From Chengkuizengella sp. SCS-71B (GTDB lineage: Bacteria > Bacillota > Bacilli > Paenibacillales > KCTC-33759), in assembly GCF_040100845.1 (NCBI RefSeq), contig NZ_JAZHSH010000001.1, positions 1,364,001 through 1,428,000 of the forward strand: a stretch of DNA of 64,000 bases, read 5' to 3'. Of the stretch, positions 35,241 through 44,863 are shown one piece after another (the stretch's first letter is position 1; the number at the start of each line of letters is the position of its first letter). The notes beneath the pieces are model-generated. The model ran no database searches and was not told the DNA's origin. It saw only the letters and a program-made list of their open reading frames with translations. Position numbers and translations under genes: made by a program.

Positions 35241-36614
35241 ATGAAAAAAATATTATTAATATTTATAATGGTTACGTTTGTAAGCTCTATTGTTTTAGCT
35301 GGCTGTGGTAGTGAAACTAACACTGAGGAGACAACCGATGGAATGGAAGAAAAAGTGAATGAAGAACCTGCCAAGATAGAAGAAGATGACCAAGAAACAG
35401 TTACACTTACTTTACGTCATACACAAATAGGTGAAGGGAAACAGAGCCGTTTGGTGCTTTTGGAGGATGCAGTATCGGATGCAGAAAGTAAATTGGAATA
35501 TGTCACTTTTGAATTAGAAGCTGTTGATCATGAAGTCAATCGTTTTGATAAGTTACCAGCTGAGATGGCAGCAGGTAATCAACCAGATATTTTTGATTTA
35601 TTTGGGGGAGCGGATACGATTAGATACGCTAAAGCAGATCGATTACTTTCTTTAAATAGTATTTTAGACGAACTGGGATTAACAGATCAATTTATTGAAC
35701 TGGACGAATTTACAGTTGACGGAGAGGTTTATGGTCTCCCAATTGGAGGTTTTACGGAAGGATATTTTTATAGCAAACCCATTTTTGAAGAACTGGGTGT
35801 GGAACCCCCGTCCACATGGGCTGAATTAGAAGACATTGCTCTAAAATCAAAAGAAGCCGGTTATGTACCATTTGCAATGGCTGCACAAGGTGCATGGGTA
35901 CCTATGATGACGATGAACACGCTAGTTGGTCACTCTGCTGGACCTGATTCCATTCAAGGTTTAATTGAAGGAACACACAAATGGACAGATCCTGAAATGG
36001 TATCCGCTTTTGAATATTTACAAGATTTCGTAGAAAAAGATTACTTTAAACGAGGTTCATTAGGTTTAGACTATGGAGAGCAGCGTAATCAGTTAATTGC
36101 TGGTGAAGCTGTTATGATGTTTGATGGTAGCTGGACCAGCTCTGTTTTTACAGATCCGGAACAAGCAGGTGATATGCTTGGAGATATTGGTTACTTTGGA
36201 ATGCCAGGTGTACCAAATGGTGTAGGGGATCAAACTGCAGTAAACGCTGGTTTTTCAAATGGATACGGTTTTTCATCAACCATTGCGGATGATGAAAAAA
36301 AATTAGAAGCAGTAAAACAATTTATTAAAAGTATGTACAATGAAGAAATGCAAAAACGAGGTCTTATTGAAGATAATGTACTTCCATCTATGAAAGTTGC
36401 AGATTTATCAGGTGTAGATCCACTAATGTCAGAAATTATTGAAGTGATGAATTCCGCCGGAGGAGCTTTTCCAGCCATTGATGGGGTTATTCAAGCAGAA
36501 GTGAATACAATCTTGGGAGAAGGAATACAACGAATTCTTGGAAATGATGTGGACCCATTGGAAATGCTAGAAGAAGTGCAGCAAGTTCAAGATAAAGCGA
36601 ATCAAGATGGTTAG
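35241..36614 (+). CDS. Extracellular sugar-binding lipoprotein (ABC importer, family 1)
   Basis: This 457-residue protein has a lipoprotein signal (SSIVLAGCGSE; lipid cysteine near residue 22) and an acidic linker. Family 1 solute-binding features follow: LPAEMAAGNQPDIFDLFGG, then VYGLPIGGFTEGYFYSKPIF and GEAVMMFDGSWTSSVF. Such proteins deliver oligosaccharides to MalFG-type permeases. The start has AAGGAGGG. An attenuator-like hairpin separates it from the permease genes, which usually raises binding-protein yield over permease yield. Linkage to a GH3 hexosaminidase suggests an N-acetylated amino sugar as cargo. Confidence 0.92.
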   Translation: MKKILLIFIMVTFVSSIVLAGCGSETNTEETTDGMEEKVNEEPAKIEEDDQETVTLTLRHTQIGEGKQSRLVLLEDAVSDAESKLEYVTFELEAVDHEVNRFDKLPAEMAAGNQPDIFDLFGGADTIRYAKADRLLSLNSILDELGLTDQFIELDEFTVDGEVYGLPIGGFTEGYFYSKPIFEELGVEPPSTWAELEDIALKSKEAGYVPFAMAAQGAWVPMMTMNTLVGHSAGPDSIQGLIEGTHKWTDPEMVSAFEYLQDFVEKDYFKRGSLGLDYGEQRNQLIAGEAVMMFDGSWTSSVFTDPEQAGDMLGDIGYFGMPGVPNGVGDQTAVNAGFSNGYGFSSTIADDEKKLEAVKQFIKSMYNEEMQKRGLIEDNVLPSMKVADLSGVDPLMSEIIEVMNSAGGAFPAIDGVIQAEVNTILGEGIQRILGNDVDPLEMLEEVQQVQDKANQDG

Positions 36615-36672
36615 TAGGCAGTGAAAGAAATGTTTGAACATTTTGAAATCTAAACAGGAACTTTAAAAATGA

Positions 36673-36715
36673 AAAGCCACCTTCATAAATTTCTTAGAAG
36701 GTGGCTTTCATAAAA
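36673..36715 (+). terminator. Attenuator hairpin between binding protein and permease genes
   Basis: AAAGCCACCTTC pairs with GAAGGTGGCTTT (36673-36684 with 36697-36708). The following T-tract is weak, consistent with partial read-through. Confidence 0.8.
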
Positions 36716-36774
36716 TTTTGTGATCAAAATGGTCAGTCCTATTACGGGTTAATATAGAATTGGAGTGGACTCTG

Positions 36775-37653
36775 ATGAACAAAACATTAAGAAACCCCCT
36801 AGTTTACATTTTATTATTATTACCTACGGTATTGTTATATTGTTTGTTTATGGGGATGCCTGTCATTCAAGCCTTTTATTATGGTTTTACGGATTGGGAT
36901 GGGTTAAATCCACCCACTTTTAATGGTATAGAAAATTTTCAGGAAGCATTCAGTGATTCAGATTTCTGGTTGTCAGTTTTAAATAATGTATACTTTATTT
37001 TATTTTCAATGGTTATACAGCTTCCTATTATTATATTTCTAGCGTTATTAATTAGCCAAATAAAAAGATTTAAAGCTTTTTATAAAACCGCGGTTTTCAT
37101 TCCATCTATTTTGTCTACAGCTGTCATAGGCATTTTATGGGGGTTTATTTATGAACCGGATTCAGGTTTGTTAAATCAATTTTTAGGACTTTTTGGAGTG
37201 GAAAAAATATATTGGTTATCTGATAAAAGTACCGCTATGATCTCTATTTTAATTACGAATGCATGGCAATGGACGGGTTTTTATATCGTTTTAATTTTAG
37301 CAGCAATATTAGGAATACCAAAAGATTTGTTGGAACAAGCAGAGATTGATGGGGCAACAAATTGGAATAAATCTACTAGAATTATTATTCCTTTAATTCG
37401 TCCCATTATTATAGTAGTGATGTTATTGTCAATAGCAGGAGCTATGAAAGCGTTAGATATTGTCTGGGTTATGACAGAAGGTGGACCCTTTGGAACAACG
37501 GATGTGATGGCAACTTATATGATTAAAGAAGCGTTTCGTGAATATCAGTATGGTTATGGAAATGCAATCTCTATACTTATTTTTATATTTACTCTCGTTA
37601 TCACAGGTTTATTTCAGTGGATCACAAAAAATAAAGAGAGGATTGAATATTAA
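36775..37653 (+). CDS. Sugar ABC transporter permease, MalF/UgpA type
   Basis: This 292-residue protein has six membrane spans. It carries the EAA loop contacting the ATPase as EQAEIDGATNWNKSTRIIIP (near residue 190) and, at the end, FQWITKNKERIEY. N-terminal NPLVYILLLLPTVLLYCLFM and DWDGLNPPTFNGIENF are typical of the carbohydrate CUT1 family. The ATG at 36775 follows GGAG. Its stop overlaps the start of the second permease (TAATG), so the two are coupled. No ATPase gene is nearby; a shared MsmX-type ATPase is the likely energiser. Confidence 0.92.
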   Translation: MNKTLRNPLVYILLLLPTVLLYCLFMGMPVIQAFYYGFTDWDGLNPPTFNGIENFQEAFSDSDFWLSVLNNVYFILFSMVIQLPIIIFLALLISQIKRFKAFYKTAVFIPSILSTAVIGILWGFIYEPDSGLLNQFLGLFGVEKIYWLSDKSTAMISILITNAWQWTGFYIVLILAAILGIPKDLLEQAEIDGATNWNKSTRIIIPLIRPIIIVVMLLSIAGAMKALDIVWVMTEGGPFGTTDVMATYMIKEAFREYQYGYGNAISILIFIFTLVITGLFQWITKNKERIEY

Positions 37654-38471
37654 TGAAAAAAATCTTCTCTCATATTATATTAATGTCGTATATACTAGTA
37701 ATAATCATTCCTTTTGTTTTTGTTCTTTTTTCCTCTTTCAAAGAAAATAATATTGAAATTGTAACAAACCCTTGGGGGCTGCCCTCTTCCTTTCATTTTG
37801 ACAACTATGTAATGGCTTGGAAAAATGCCAAAATCGGTACTTACTTTTTTAATAGTTTATATATTTCTGTCGTTGCATCTGTTGCCACTTTAGGATTTGG
37901 AGCTGCAACATCTTATGCACTAACTAGAATGAAGTTTCTCAATCTTAGCAAATTTTTTTATTCGTTTATTTTATTAGGACTTGTGATTCCTACAGGTTCT
38001 TTATTAGTACCTCTTTATAAGTTAATAACGGACTTACATTTATATAATACACATTTAGCTTTAATCTTCCCGTATGCGACTTTTGCTTTACCTGTTTCTA
38101 TTTATATCATCTGTGCTTTTATGCGTGCGATTCCAAGTGAATTAGAAGAAGCAGCTATGATAGATGGGTTAGGTGCATTTGGATTATTTATAAAAATTAT
38201 ATTACCTATCTCTATCCCTCCACTTGTCACAGTATTTATTCTTAATTTTCTTGGAAATTGGAATGAGTTCGTCATGGCAAACTTCTATTTATCAAGTGAA
38301 AATCTAAGAACATTACCAGTTGGCATGGTAGGGTTCAGAGATGCTTTTAATACAAATTATGCTCAGTTATCTGCGGGAATTATGTACAGTGTAGTACCTG
38401 TACTTATCATATATAGCATCTTACAGGAAAAGATCATTGAAGGGGTAACTGCTGGCAGTGTGAAAGGATAG
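37653..38471 (+). CDS. Sugar ABC transporter permease, MalG/UgpE type
   Basis: This 272-residue protein has six spans. It shows FVLFSSFKENNIEIVTNPWG, a FGAATSYALTRMKF segment, the EAA loop ELEEAAMIDGLGAFGLFIKI and IEGVTAGSVKG at the end, all typical of CUT1 second permeases. It overlaps the upstream permease stop by one base and ends just before the histidine kinase gene, indicating a continuous operon. Confidence 0.93.
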   Translation: MKKIFSHIILMSYILVIIIPFVFVLFSSFKENNIEIVTNPWGLPSSFHFDNYVMAWKNAKIGTYFFNSLYISVVASVATLGFGAATSYALTRMKFLNLSKFFYSFILLGLVIPTGSLLVPLYKLITDLHLYNTHLALIFPYATFALPVSIYIICAFMRAIPSELEEAAMIDGLGAFGLFIKIILPISIPPLVTVFILNFLGNWNEFVMANFYLSSENLRTLPVGMVGFRDAFNTNYAQLSAGIMYSVVPVLIIYSILQEKIIEGVTAGSVKG

Positions 38472-38472
38472 G

Positions 38473-40260
38473 ATGAATTTGAAATTAAGCCATAAAATAT
38501 TAATCGCTTTTTTTGGATTCATCATTATCCCATTATTTTTAGTTGGTTTAACGGGTTACTATTTTGCATTGCAATTTATTGAGGAGAAATATAGTGAACA
38601 AACGAAATTGACTCTTAATGCAGTTTCGCAAAACATTCGTTATATCATTCAGGACATTAATAATTTTTCGGATTCTTGGATTGTAAGTCAAGATATTCAG
38701 TCGTTATTTAAAACGCCTTTATTAAGTGAATTAAATCAAATCAAAGCAGAAAAAACGATATTGCAAAGTTTATTGACCCATCCGAATGTACAAATGGCAA
38801 CATTATATAACTTTGAGGAAAAAATAGTTTCTTCAGCTAAAAATGAAAATTTACATACAGTACCTTATGAAAAATTAGCTAATTCTGAAGTGTATGAGAA
38901 AATGTTTGGATACACAGGTAGACCGATTTGGATAACACCACATGAGATTGAGTCATTTTCAATTCGAAATAATCTATACACTCATGTACGTGTAGTGAAG
39001 GATTTTTATTCACTTGAAAATCTGGGTGTCATCATGATGCAAGTTGAACTTAGAGAATTAACAAACATTTTTAATTCTTATGAACAAAATGGACAAATTT
39101 CTGGACAACACTTTTTGATTGTGAATGATCAAGGAACGATTTTTTTCGACCAGAAAAATTTATATGAAGGTCGTAATATTTTCGATTTATTACCTACAGA
39201 TTTTTCTTTTAAGAAAAAATTTATAAGCGATAAAAGTGATTTTGATGGTGTGGAGAGCATCGTTTCCAGTTATCAGCTTGGGTTAGTTGATATGGTTGGT
39301 AGTAATTGGCACTTAGTATCCGTGACTTCTTGGGCGCTTTTAACACAAGAAACAAATTCAGTATTAAAATGGATAGCATTCGTCACTTTTTTTTGTATTA
39401 TTAGTGCTCTATTATACAATTTGTTTTTTGTCAGGGGTATTGTTCAATCTATCATTAGAATTATAAAAGCCATGCGTCAAGTTGAGAAAGGATACTTACA
39501 AGTAAAGGTTGCTGAGAAGGGGAATGATGAACGGACGGTTTTAGCTAGGGGATTTAATCATTTAACTCAAAGAATTAGATTCTTGATTGAAGAAGTCAAA
39601 CAGGAGCAGTACAGAAAAAACAAAGCTGAATTGATGTTAATGCAAGCACAGATCAAGCCTCATTTTTTATTTAATACATTAGAATCCATTAATGCGTTAG
39701 CCATTCAAAATGAAGGTGAAAAAGTAAGTCAGATGGTACAGCGGTTAGGAAATATTTTACGAATTAGTTTTCAAGAAAAGGAAGAAATTCAAATCAAACA
39801 AGAAATTGAACATGTTAGAAGTTATTTGGAAATACAAAAATTTCGCTTTATTGATCATTTTGATTATGAATTTGATATATCTGAAGAGATTTTAGATTCC
39901 AGAATTTTAAAACTAACATTGCAACCTTTTGTAGAAAATAGTATACAACATGGTTTTGAACGAGCAGAACAAAAAGGGGAAATCCGTTTAATAGGGAAAA
40001 TAGAGAATGAGAAATACATCGCAATTTATATTGAGGATAATGGGAAAGGCATTCCAAATGAAACTTTAGAAAAGTTCCAATATGAAAAAGATGTAAAGTT
40101 AAATCAACATTCTAATGTAACACATGGTTTAGGTATTAAAAATGTTGCTGAACGTGTTCGTATTCATTATGGAATTCCTTATGGGATTTTCATTTGCTCT
40201 CATGAGCGTGGGACAACGATCAAATGTGTTATACCTCTGGATAAGGATGTGATGACATGA
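38473..40260 (+). CDS. Sensor histidine kinase, YesM/LytS-type with HAMP
   Basis: This 595-residue membrane kinase has a first span (ILIAFFGFIIIPLFLVGLTG), a large extracellular sensing region (about 35-295), a second span (about 297-320), a HAMP linker, then a His_kinase domain with QIKPHFLFNTLES (phospho-acceptor histidine near residue 397). A HATPase domain with LQPFVENSIQHGFE, EDNGKGIP and GLGIKNVAERV follows. It starts one base after the permease stop and overlaps the response regulator gene. The linkage suggests it senses the sugar carried by the importer. Confidence 0.95.
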   Translation: MNLKLSHKILIAFFGFIIIPLFLVGLTGYYFALQFIEEKYSEQTKLTLNAVSQNIRYIIQDINNFSDSWIVSQDIQSLFKTPLLSELNQIKAEKTILQSLLTHPNVQMATLYNFEEKIVSSAKNENLHTVPYEKLANSEVYEKMFGYTGRPIWITPHEIESFSIRNNLYTHVRVVKDFYSLENLGVIMMQVELRELTNIFNSYEQNGQISGQHFLIVNDQGTIFFDQKNLYEGRNIFDLLPTDFSFKKKFISDKSDFDGVESIVSSYQLGLVDMVGSNWHLVSVTSWALLTQETNSVLKWIAFVTFFCIISALLYNLFFVRGIVQSIIRIIKAMRQVEKGYLQVKVAEKGNDERTVLARGFNHLTQRIRFLIEEVKQEQYRKNKAELMLMQAQIKPHFLFNTLESINALAIQNEGEKVSQMVQRLGNILRISFQEKEEIQIKQEIEHVRSYLEIQKFRFIDHFDYEFDISEEILDSRILKLTLQPFVENSIQHGFERAEQKGEIRLIGKIENEKYIAIYIEDNGKGIPNETLEKFQYEKDVKLNQHSNVTHGLGIKNVAERVRIHYGIPYGIFICSHERGTTIKCVIPLDKDVMT

Positions 40261-41852
40261 AATTTAAATCGTTGATCGTAGATGATGAAATTCATATTGT
40301 AAAAAACTTACAAAAGGTGCTTCCTTGGCAAGAGATGGGATTCATCAGTGTGGAAACAGCAGTAAATGGTCAAGAGGCTATAGACATTATGACTAGTGAT
40401 GGTGGAATCGACCTTATATTATGTGATATCAAAATGCCTGTGATGGATGGACTTACTTTTATTAAAAAACTTAGAGAAGTAAATAAAGAATGTGAAATAT
40501 TATTATTAACGGGGTTTCAAGAGTTTCAATATGCGCAAAAGGCAATTGAATATCGAGTAAGTGAATATATTTTGAAACCGATTGATTATTTAAAACTAGA
40601 AGATACTATACATCGTTTGACTAAACATATTAAACATCGTAAACAGTCAATCGTGACTCAACAAAAGTTTGATAGTATATCAGACTTAGCTTACGAGAAA
40701 GTATTTTACGATATGGTTATGAACTATTCTTCATCTCAAATGTATACGTTAGGATTAAATGAAGATACCAACCTTATACAATCTAAACATTATCAATTTT
40801 GTTTAATACATATCGAGGATTATTTTAAAAAATCAATGGATTGGAGTAAGAAAGAAAAAACATTATGGAACTTCGCGGTTAGAAATGTATTACATGAAAC
40901 GTTGGTTGAATTTATTGACCGCCCCATCGTATTACAAACACGTGATGGAGAATGGAGTGTCATATACGAATGTGATTTAAAAACTTATCAGGAAATTGAC
41001 ACGAATCATTACATGAAACACCTAGAAGAAATGGTTCAAAAATACTTGAAATTTAAAATTAATACAGTAGTTTGGGATAAAGCGGTTACTATGTCCTTAC
41101 TTTCAGATACCTATCAAAAATTACAATCCGTTTTAGTGTTTAGATCAAATAAATTATATGTAAAACAGGAGAGTCAATCAGATTCTACTTCTCAATTTTC
41201 CATGTGGTATGTTGCAAAAGAATTAATTACAGGACTGAAACAATCAGATTCGCATAAAGTAGAGTTGGGTTTAGAACATTTAATAGAAGAAATTAATAAC
41301 ATAACGCAACATTCATATCAAACAGCTCAACAGGTATTACATTTTATGATTTTACATTTAATAAGAGAAATGAAAGAGCTGGACATTATTCGCTCTGAAG
41401 ATGAACAAAAATATTGGAAGATGCTTAAACATAGCATTTCAATTAATGATCTGTTACAAGCGATAAACGAACTAGTTTACTTTTGTTTAGATAAAATTTG
41501 CAATAAAAAAAGTAGTGATGTATTAATGATCTCAGCGGGTGATTATATTCAACATCATATTTCATCTGATTTAAGTATTGATGAATTATCCAATTATTTA
41601 AAAATCAGTCCGAGTTATTTTAGTTTATTATTTAAACAGCATTTTCAAATGACTTTCATAGAGTATGTGACCAAACAAAGATTAGATTTAGCAAAGTCAT
41701 TGTTAATTATGACAGATCATAGTATTACCAAGATCGGTAAAATGATCGGATATGCTGAACGAAGATATTTTACAAAAGTATTTCAAAAAAATGAAGGTTT
41801 ATCACCTTCAGAATACAGATTGAAATTTCGAGATGAAGGAGTGAATTTTTAA
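40257..41852 (+). CDS. Response regulator with AraC-type DNA-binding domain (YesN type)
   Basis: This 531-residue regulator has a receiver domain at 1-120 (KSLIVDDEIHIVKNLQKVLP, LILCDIKMPVMDGL with the phospho-acceptor aspartate near residue 57, LKPIDY). A long linker leads to two AraC helix-turn-helix units at about 430-525 (SIDELSNYLKISPSYFSLLF, FIEYVTKQRLDLAKSLL, IGKMIGYAERRYFTKVFQ). The ATG overlaps the kinase stop (ATGA). It would activate the adjacent transport and GH3 genes when phosphorylated; this is inferred from linkage and precedent. Confidence 0.95.
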   Translation: MKFKSLIVDDEIHIVKNLQKVLPWQEMGFISVETAVNGQEAIDIMTSDGGIDLILCDIKMPVMDGLTFIKKLREVNKECEILLLTGFQEFQYAQKAIEYRVSEYILKPIDYLKLEDTIHRLTKHIKHRKQSIVTQQKFDSISDLAYEKVFYDMVMNYSSSQMYTLGLNEDTNLIQSKHYQFCLIHIEDYFKKSMDWSKKEKTLWNFAVRNVLHETLVEFIDRPIVLQTRDGEWSVIYECDLKTYQEIDTNHYMKHLEEMVQKYLKFKINTVVWDKAVTMSLLSDTYQKLQSVLVFRSNKLYVKQESQSDSTSQFSMWYVAKELITGLKQSDSHKVELGLEHLIEEINNITQHSYQTAQQVLHFMILHLIREMKELDIIRSEDEQKYWKMLKHSISINDLLQAINELVYFCLDKICNKKSSDVLMISAGDYIQHHISSDLSIDELSNYLKISPSYFSLLFKQHFQMTFIEYVTKQRLDLAKSLLIMTDHSITKIGKMIGYAERRYFTKVFQKNEGLSPSEYRLKFRDEGVNF

Positions 41853-41901
41853 AAACATGAAGTAAATCTAGAATGGAGGTATTTATATCGATATTCAAAA
41901 T

Positions 41902-43473
41902 TTGAGTTTGGAGCAAAAAATAGGTCAAATGTTTATGTGTGGTTTTGATGGATTACAGCCATCTAAGGAAATTGAATGTTTAATTAGCAAATATCATTTA
42001 GGTGGGATTATATATTTTCGCAGGAATGTTTCTTCCATTGACCAAGTTCACCGATTATCGGTTTCATTACAACAAATGGCTGAAAAAAATGGTGATTTTC
42101 CATTATTCATTAGTTTAGATCAAGAAGGCGGAATGGTAAATCGTATAGATCAAGGTGTTACCCTCTTCCCAGGAAATATGGCATTGGGAGCTACAGGTGA
42201 TCCAAATTTAGCATATCAAGTTGCAAGGATTTCAGGAAGCGAATTAAGCTCATTAGGAATTAACATGAATTTAGCTCCATGTTTAGATGTGAATAATAAT
42301 CCAGCTAATCCTGTCATTGGTGTCCGGTCTTTCGGTGATTATGCAAAGTTTGTTGGTGATATGGGGAGCGCTATGGTAGAAGGTTATCAATCAGCTAATG
42401 TTTCCTCTGTTGTTAAACATTTTCCTGGTCATGGAGACACACAAGTAGATTCACATCTATCTTTACCTGAAATTACATATGATTTAAATAGATTGAAAGA
42501 AATTGAATTGGTTCCTTTTAAACAAGCAATTGAACATGGGGTTGATGCTGTTATGACGGCTCATATTTTGTTTCCTTCATTGGAGTCAGACCGTAAACCT
42601 TCAACGCTTTCCAATAAAATCATCACAGGTTTATTAAGGGAGCATTTGAAATTTGATGGTGTAGTTGTTACGGATTGTTTAGAAATGAATGCCATTTCAG
42701 AAGAGTTTGGCACTGCAGAAGGTGCCGTATTAGCTGTTGAAGCTGGTGCAGATATTGTTCTAGTTAGTCACTTATTTGAAAGACAGGTTATGGCGTATAA
42801 TGCAGTGTTAAAATCGGTTCTAGAGGGCAGAATCTCTGAGCATCGAATAAATGAATCGGTAGAAAGAATTATAAAATTAAAAGAGAAACGGGATATTGCA
42901 AAGTACGATATTCATTTTGAACCGTCGAAAATAGGGTTAGATTCACATCAAAAAATAGTACAAGAGATAACTCAAAAGTGTGTTACTCTTGTAAAAGATA
43001 ATACTCATCAACTACCTTTGGATATTAATAAAAAAACGCTGGTGATATGGCCAGAAGATAGACTTACAAGTCCTGTAGATGATGTAGGAAAACAGGAGAC
43101 TAGTTTAGGAAAAATACTAAAATCAAGAATAACGGGATTATCAGAGGAAAAAATCCACACTGATCTTAACCATGAGGAGATTCATCAGATATTAAATATG
43201 AGTTCAACATTTGAACAAATTGTAGTAGCAACATATGATGTTAAGTCTTTCCCTAAACAAATAGAATTGGTTAAAATGTTGGCAGAGCGTTGTGAAAAGG
43301 AGAAATCTAAACTAATCACAGTTGCAATCAGAACACCTTATGATATACAAGCTTTTCCTGAGGTGAAGACATTTTTAGCATGTTATGAAAATCGACCGAT
43401 GATGATTGAGGCATTAGCTAATGTTTTAGTAGGGACAGAAAAAGCAGTGGGGAAAGTTCCAGTTAAACTTTAA
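41902..43473 (+). CDS. nagZ: Cytoplasmic GH3 beta-N-acetylhexosaminidase, NagZ-like
   Basis: This glycoside hydrolase 3 enzyme of about 523 residues has no signal peptide. Family motifs are LEQKIGQMFMCGFDG, HLGGIIYFRRN, ISLDQEGGMVNRI, KHFPGHGDTQVDSHLSLP (the NagZ His-Asp acid/base loop) and VVTDCLEMNAI with the nucleophile aspartate. It likely removes N-acetylglucosamine from imported disaccharides or muropeptides. A C-terminal domain follows, as in Bacillus NagZ. The start is unusual: GGAGGT (41875-41880) would best serve an ATC codon at 41887, while the TTG given here lies 21 bases from it. It ends the ABC-two-component operon, with a terminator after it. Confidence 0.9.
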   Translation: MSLEQKIGQMFMCGFDGLQPSKEIECLISKYHLGGIIYFRRNVSSIDQVHRLSVSLQQMAEKNGDFPLFISLDQEGGMVNRIDQGVTLFPGNMALGATGDPNLAYQVARISGSELSSLGINMNLAPCLDVNNNPANPVIGVRSFGDYAKFVGDMGSAMVEGYQSANVSSVVKHFPGHGDTQVDSHLSLPEITYDLNRLKEIELVPFKQAIEHGVDAVMTAHILFPSLESDRKPSTLSNKIITGLLREHLKFDGVVVTDCLEMNAISEEFGTAEGAVLAVEAGADIVLVSHLFERQVMAYNAVLKSVLEGRISEHRINESVERIIKLKEKRDIAKYDIHFEPSKIGLDSHQKIVQEITQKCVTLVKDNTHQLPLDINKKTLVIWPEDRLTSPVDDVGKQETSLGKILKSRITGLSEEKIHTDLNHEEIHQILNMSSTFEQIVVATYDVKSFPKQIELVKMLAERCEKEKSKLITVAIRTPYDIQAFPEVKTFLACYENRPMMIEALANVLVGTEKAVGKVPVKL

Positions 43474-43522
43474 ATTATTATAGTATTGATATTGATAATT
43501 ATCCTGTATCGTATTCTTTATG

Positions 43523-43562
43523 CAAAAAGTGTATCTCAGTAACCTGAAATACACTTTTTTTG
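43523..43562 (+). terminator. Intrinsic terminator after the GH3 gene
   Basis: AAAAAGTGTAT pairs with ATACACTTTTT across a 14-base loop, followed by more T. Confidence 0.92.
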
Positions 43563-43897
43563 TAATTTATTATACTGTAGAGGGTAAGCCATATAGGTGA
43601 TATCCCCAATTGTTTTGAAAAATCTAAATTTTTAATCAAAATATGCAAATGTTGTGATATAATAATATGTGAAAAAAAGAACTTTCACAATCAACGTAAT
43701 TTAATCCCACCTATGATAAACAGAAAATATATATAGTTATTACTTTAAGGAAAATTAACTATACTCATAATGATTTCCACATAAATTTTATAAATAATCT
43801 ACAATAATAGGAATTTCAATCTAACAACTACTTAAAAATTCAACCTAACTCATTATATATAACTTAATTAATCATGTATGAATTAATCTGTACTTTG

Positions 43898-43911
43898 TGT
43901 AAGCACTTACA
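43898..43911 (+). promoter_or_regulatory. cre-like palindrome (CcpA site) upstream of fixABCX
   Basis: TGTAAGCACTTACA differs by one central base from the classic cre TGTAAGCGCTTACA and is an inverted repeat. It suggests carbon catabolite control of the operon. Confidence 0.65.
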
Positions 43912-43980
43912 TTTTTAATAACCAACTCTAGCGATAACCAGTAAAGGTGGAGGCCATAGTAGGTTTAACTATGTGAATAC

Positions 43981-43997
43981 AATCACAAATTGTGATT
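43981..43997. promoter_or_regulatory. Inverted repeat, possible operator, before fixA
   Basis: AATCACAAATTGTGATT has seven-base arms around AAT, ending 38 bases before the start of the EtfB-like gene. The cognate regulator is unknown. Confidence 0.5.
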
Positions 43998-44035
43998 GAT
44001 ATATATTTCATTTTACAAGGGGGAAGATGTTAGAC

Positions 44036-44863
44036 ATGCACATCGTGGTTTGCGTAAAACAAGTACCTGACACTAGAATCATTAAAGTAAATCCAAAAAC
44101 GAATACGTTAGACAGAAGAGGAATACCAGCTATTCTTAATCCTTTTGATTCACATGCCGTTGAAGCAGGTGTTCGATTGAAAGAAAAAGTAGGCGGAACC
44201 GTATCTGTATTATCTATGGGACCTCCGAATGCTGTAAAGATGATTAGGAAATGTGTAGAAATTGGTGCAGATGAAGGGTATCTGATCTCGGATCGTTTTT
44301 TCGCTGGAGCAGATACATTGGCAACAAGTTATGCACTATATAAAGCTTTTGAAAAAATGCTAGAAGAAAAACCAGTAGATATCATTATATGTGGAAAACA
44401 AACTATTGATGGGGATACAGGTCAAGTTGGACCTGGGATTGCTAGAAGATTGGATATCCCTCCGATAACGAATGTGATTGAAATTAAAGAAGTAGATGAG
44501 AAAGCAAGAAAAGTAGTAGTTAAAAGAAAATTAGAAGATGGATATGAAATAATTGAATCCAGTTTACCTTGTTTATTAACAGTGGAAAAAGATATAAATC
44601 CAGTATCTTATTCACCACTGCCAAATATGATAAAAGCAGCTCGTTATGAACCGACGATATGGAAAGTCGATGATTTAAACGATGTAGATAAAAAACAGCT
44701 AGGTTTAAAAGGATCACCAACAATCGTAGCAAAAATGTTTGCCCCTCCAAAACTTGAAGGCGGGAAAAAAATAGAAGGAAACGCTGTAGAGCAATCGAAG
44801 CAAATTGTATCCTTATTACTTGAAAAACCTGAGCTTTTCGAGAAAAAGAGGGGGAGAGCCTGA
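44036..44863 (+). CDS. fixA: Electron transfer flavoprotein beta subunit, FixA/EtfB-like
   Basis: This 275-residue protein begins MHIVVCVKQVPDTRIIKVNP and has LNPFDSHAVEAGVRLKEK, CGKQTIDGDTGQVGPGIARR and VTNVIEI-like segments of the EtfB family. It is slightly longer than standard EtfB, as in the FixA branch. It pairs with the alpha subunit encoded next. The start is uncertain between ATG 44027 (three bases from GGGGG) and ATG 44036, whose product matches the family N-terminus. The gene is the first of four, in fixA-fixB-fixC-fixX order. Confidence 0.92.
   Translation: MHIVVCVKQVPDTRIIKVNPKTNTLDRRGIPAILNPFDSHAVEAGVRLKEKVGGTVSVLSMGPPNAVKMIRKCVEIGADEGYLISDRFFAGADTLATSYALYKAFEKMLEEKPVDIIICGKQTIDGDTGQVGPGIARRLDIPPITNVIEIKEVDEKARKVVVKRKLEDGYEIIESSLPCLLTVEKDINPVSYSPLPNMIKAARYEPTIWKVDDLNDVDKKQLGLKGSPTIVAKMFAPPKLEGGKKIEGNAVEQSKQIVSLLLEKPELFEKKRGRA

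Larger units (their letters stand above)
43563..44035. other. Long AT-rich leader region of the fix operon
   Basis: About 470 bases without a supported gene. It holds a cre-like palindrome (43898-43911), a CATAGT/ACTATG inverted repeat (43955-43973) and the palindrome at 43981-43997. The stretch before 43860 shows no structure I could assign. Confidence 0.6.
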
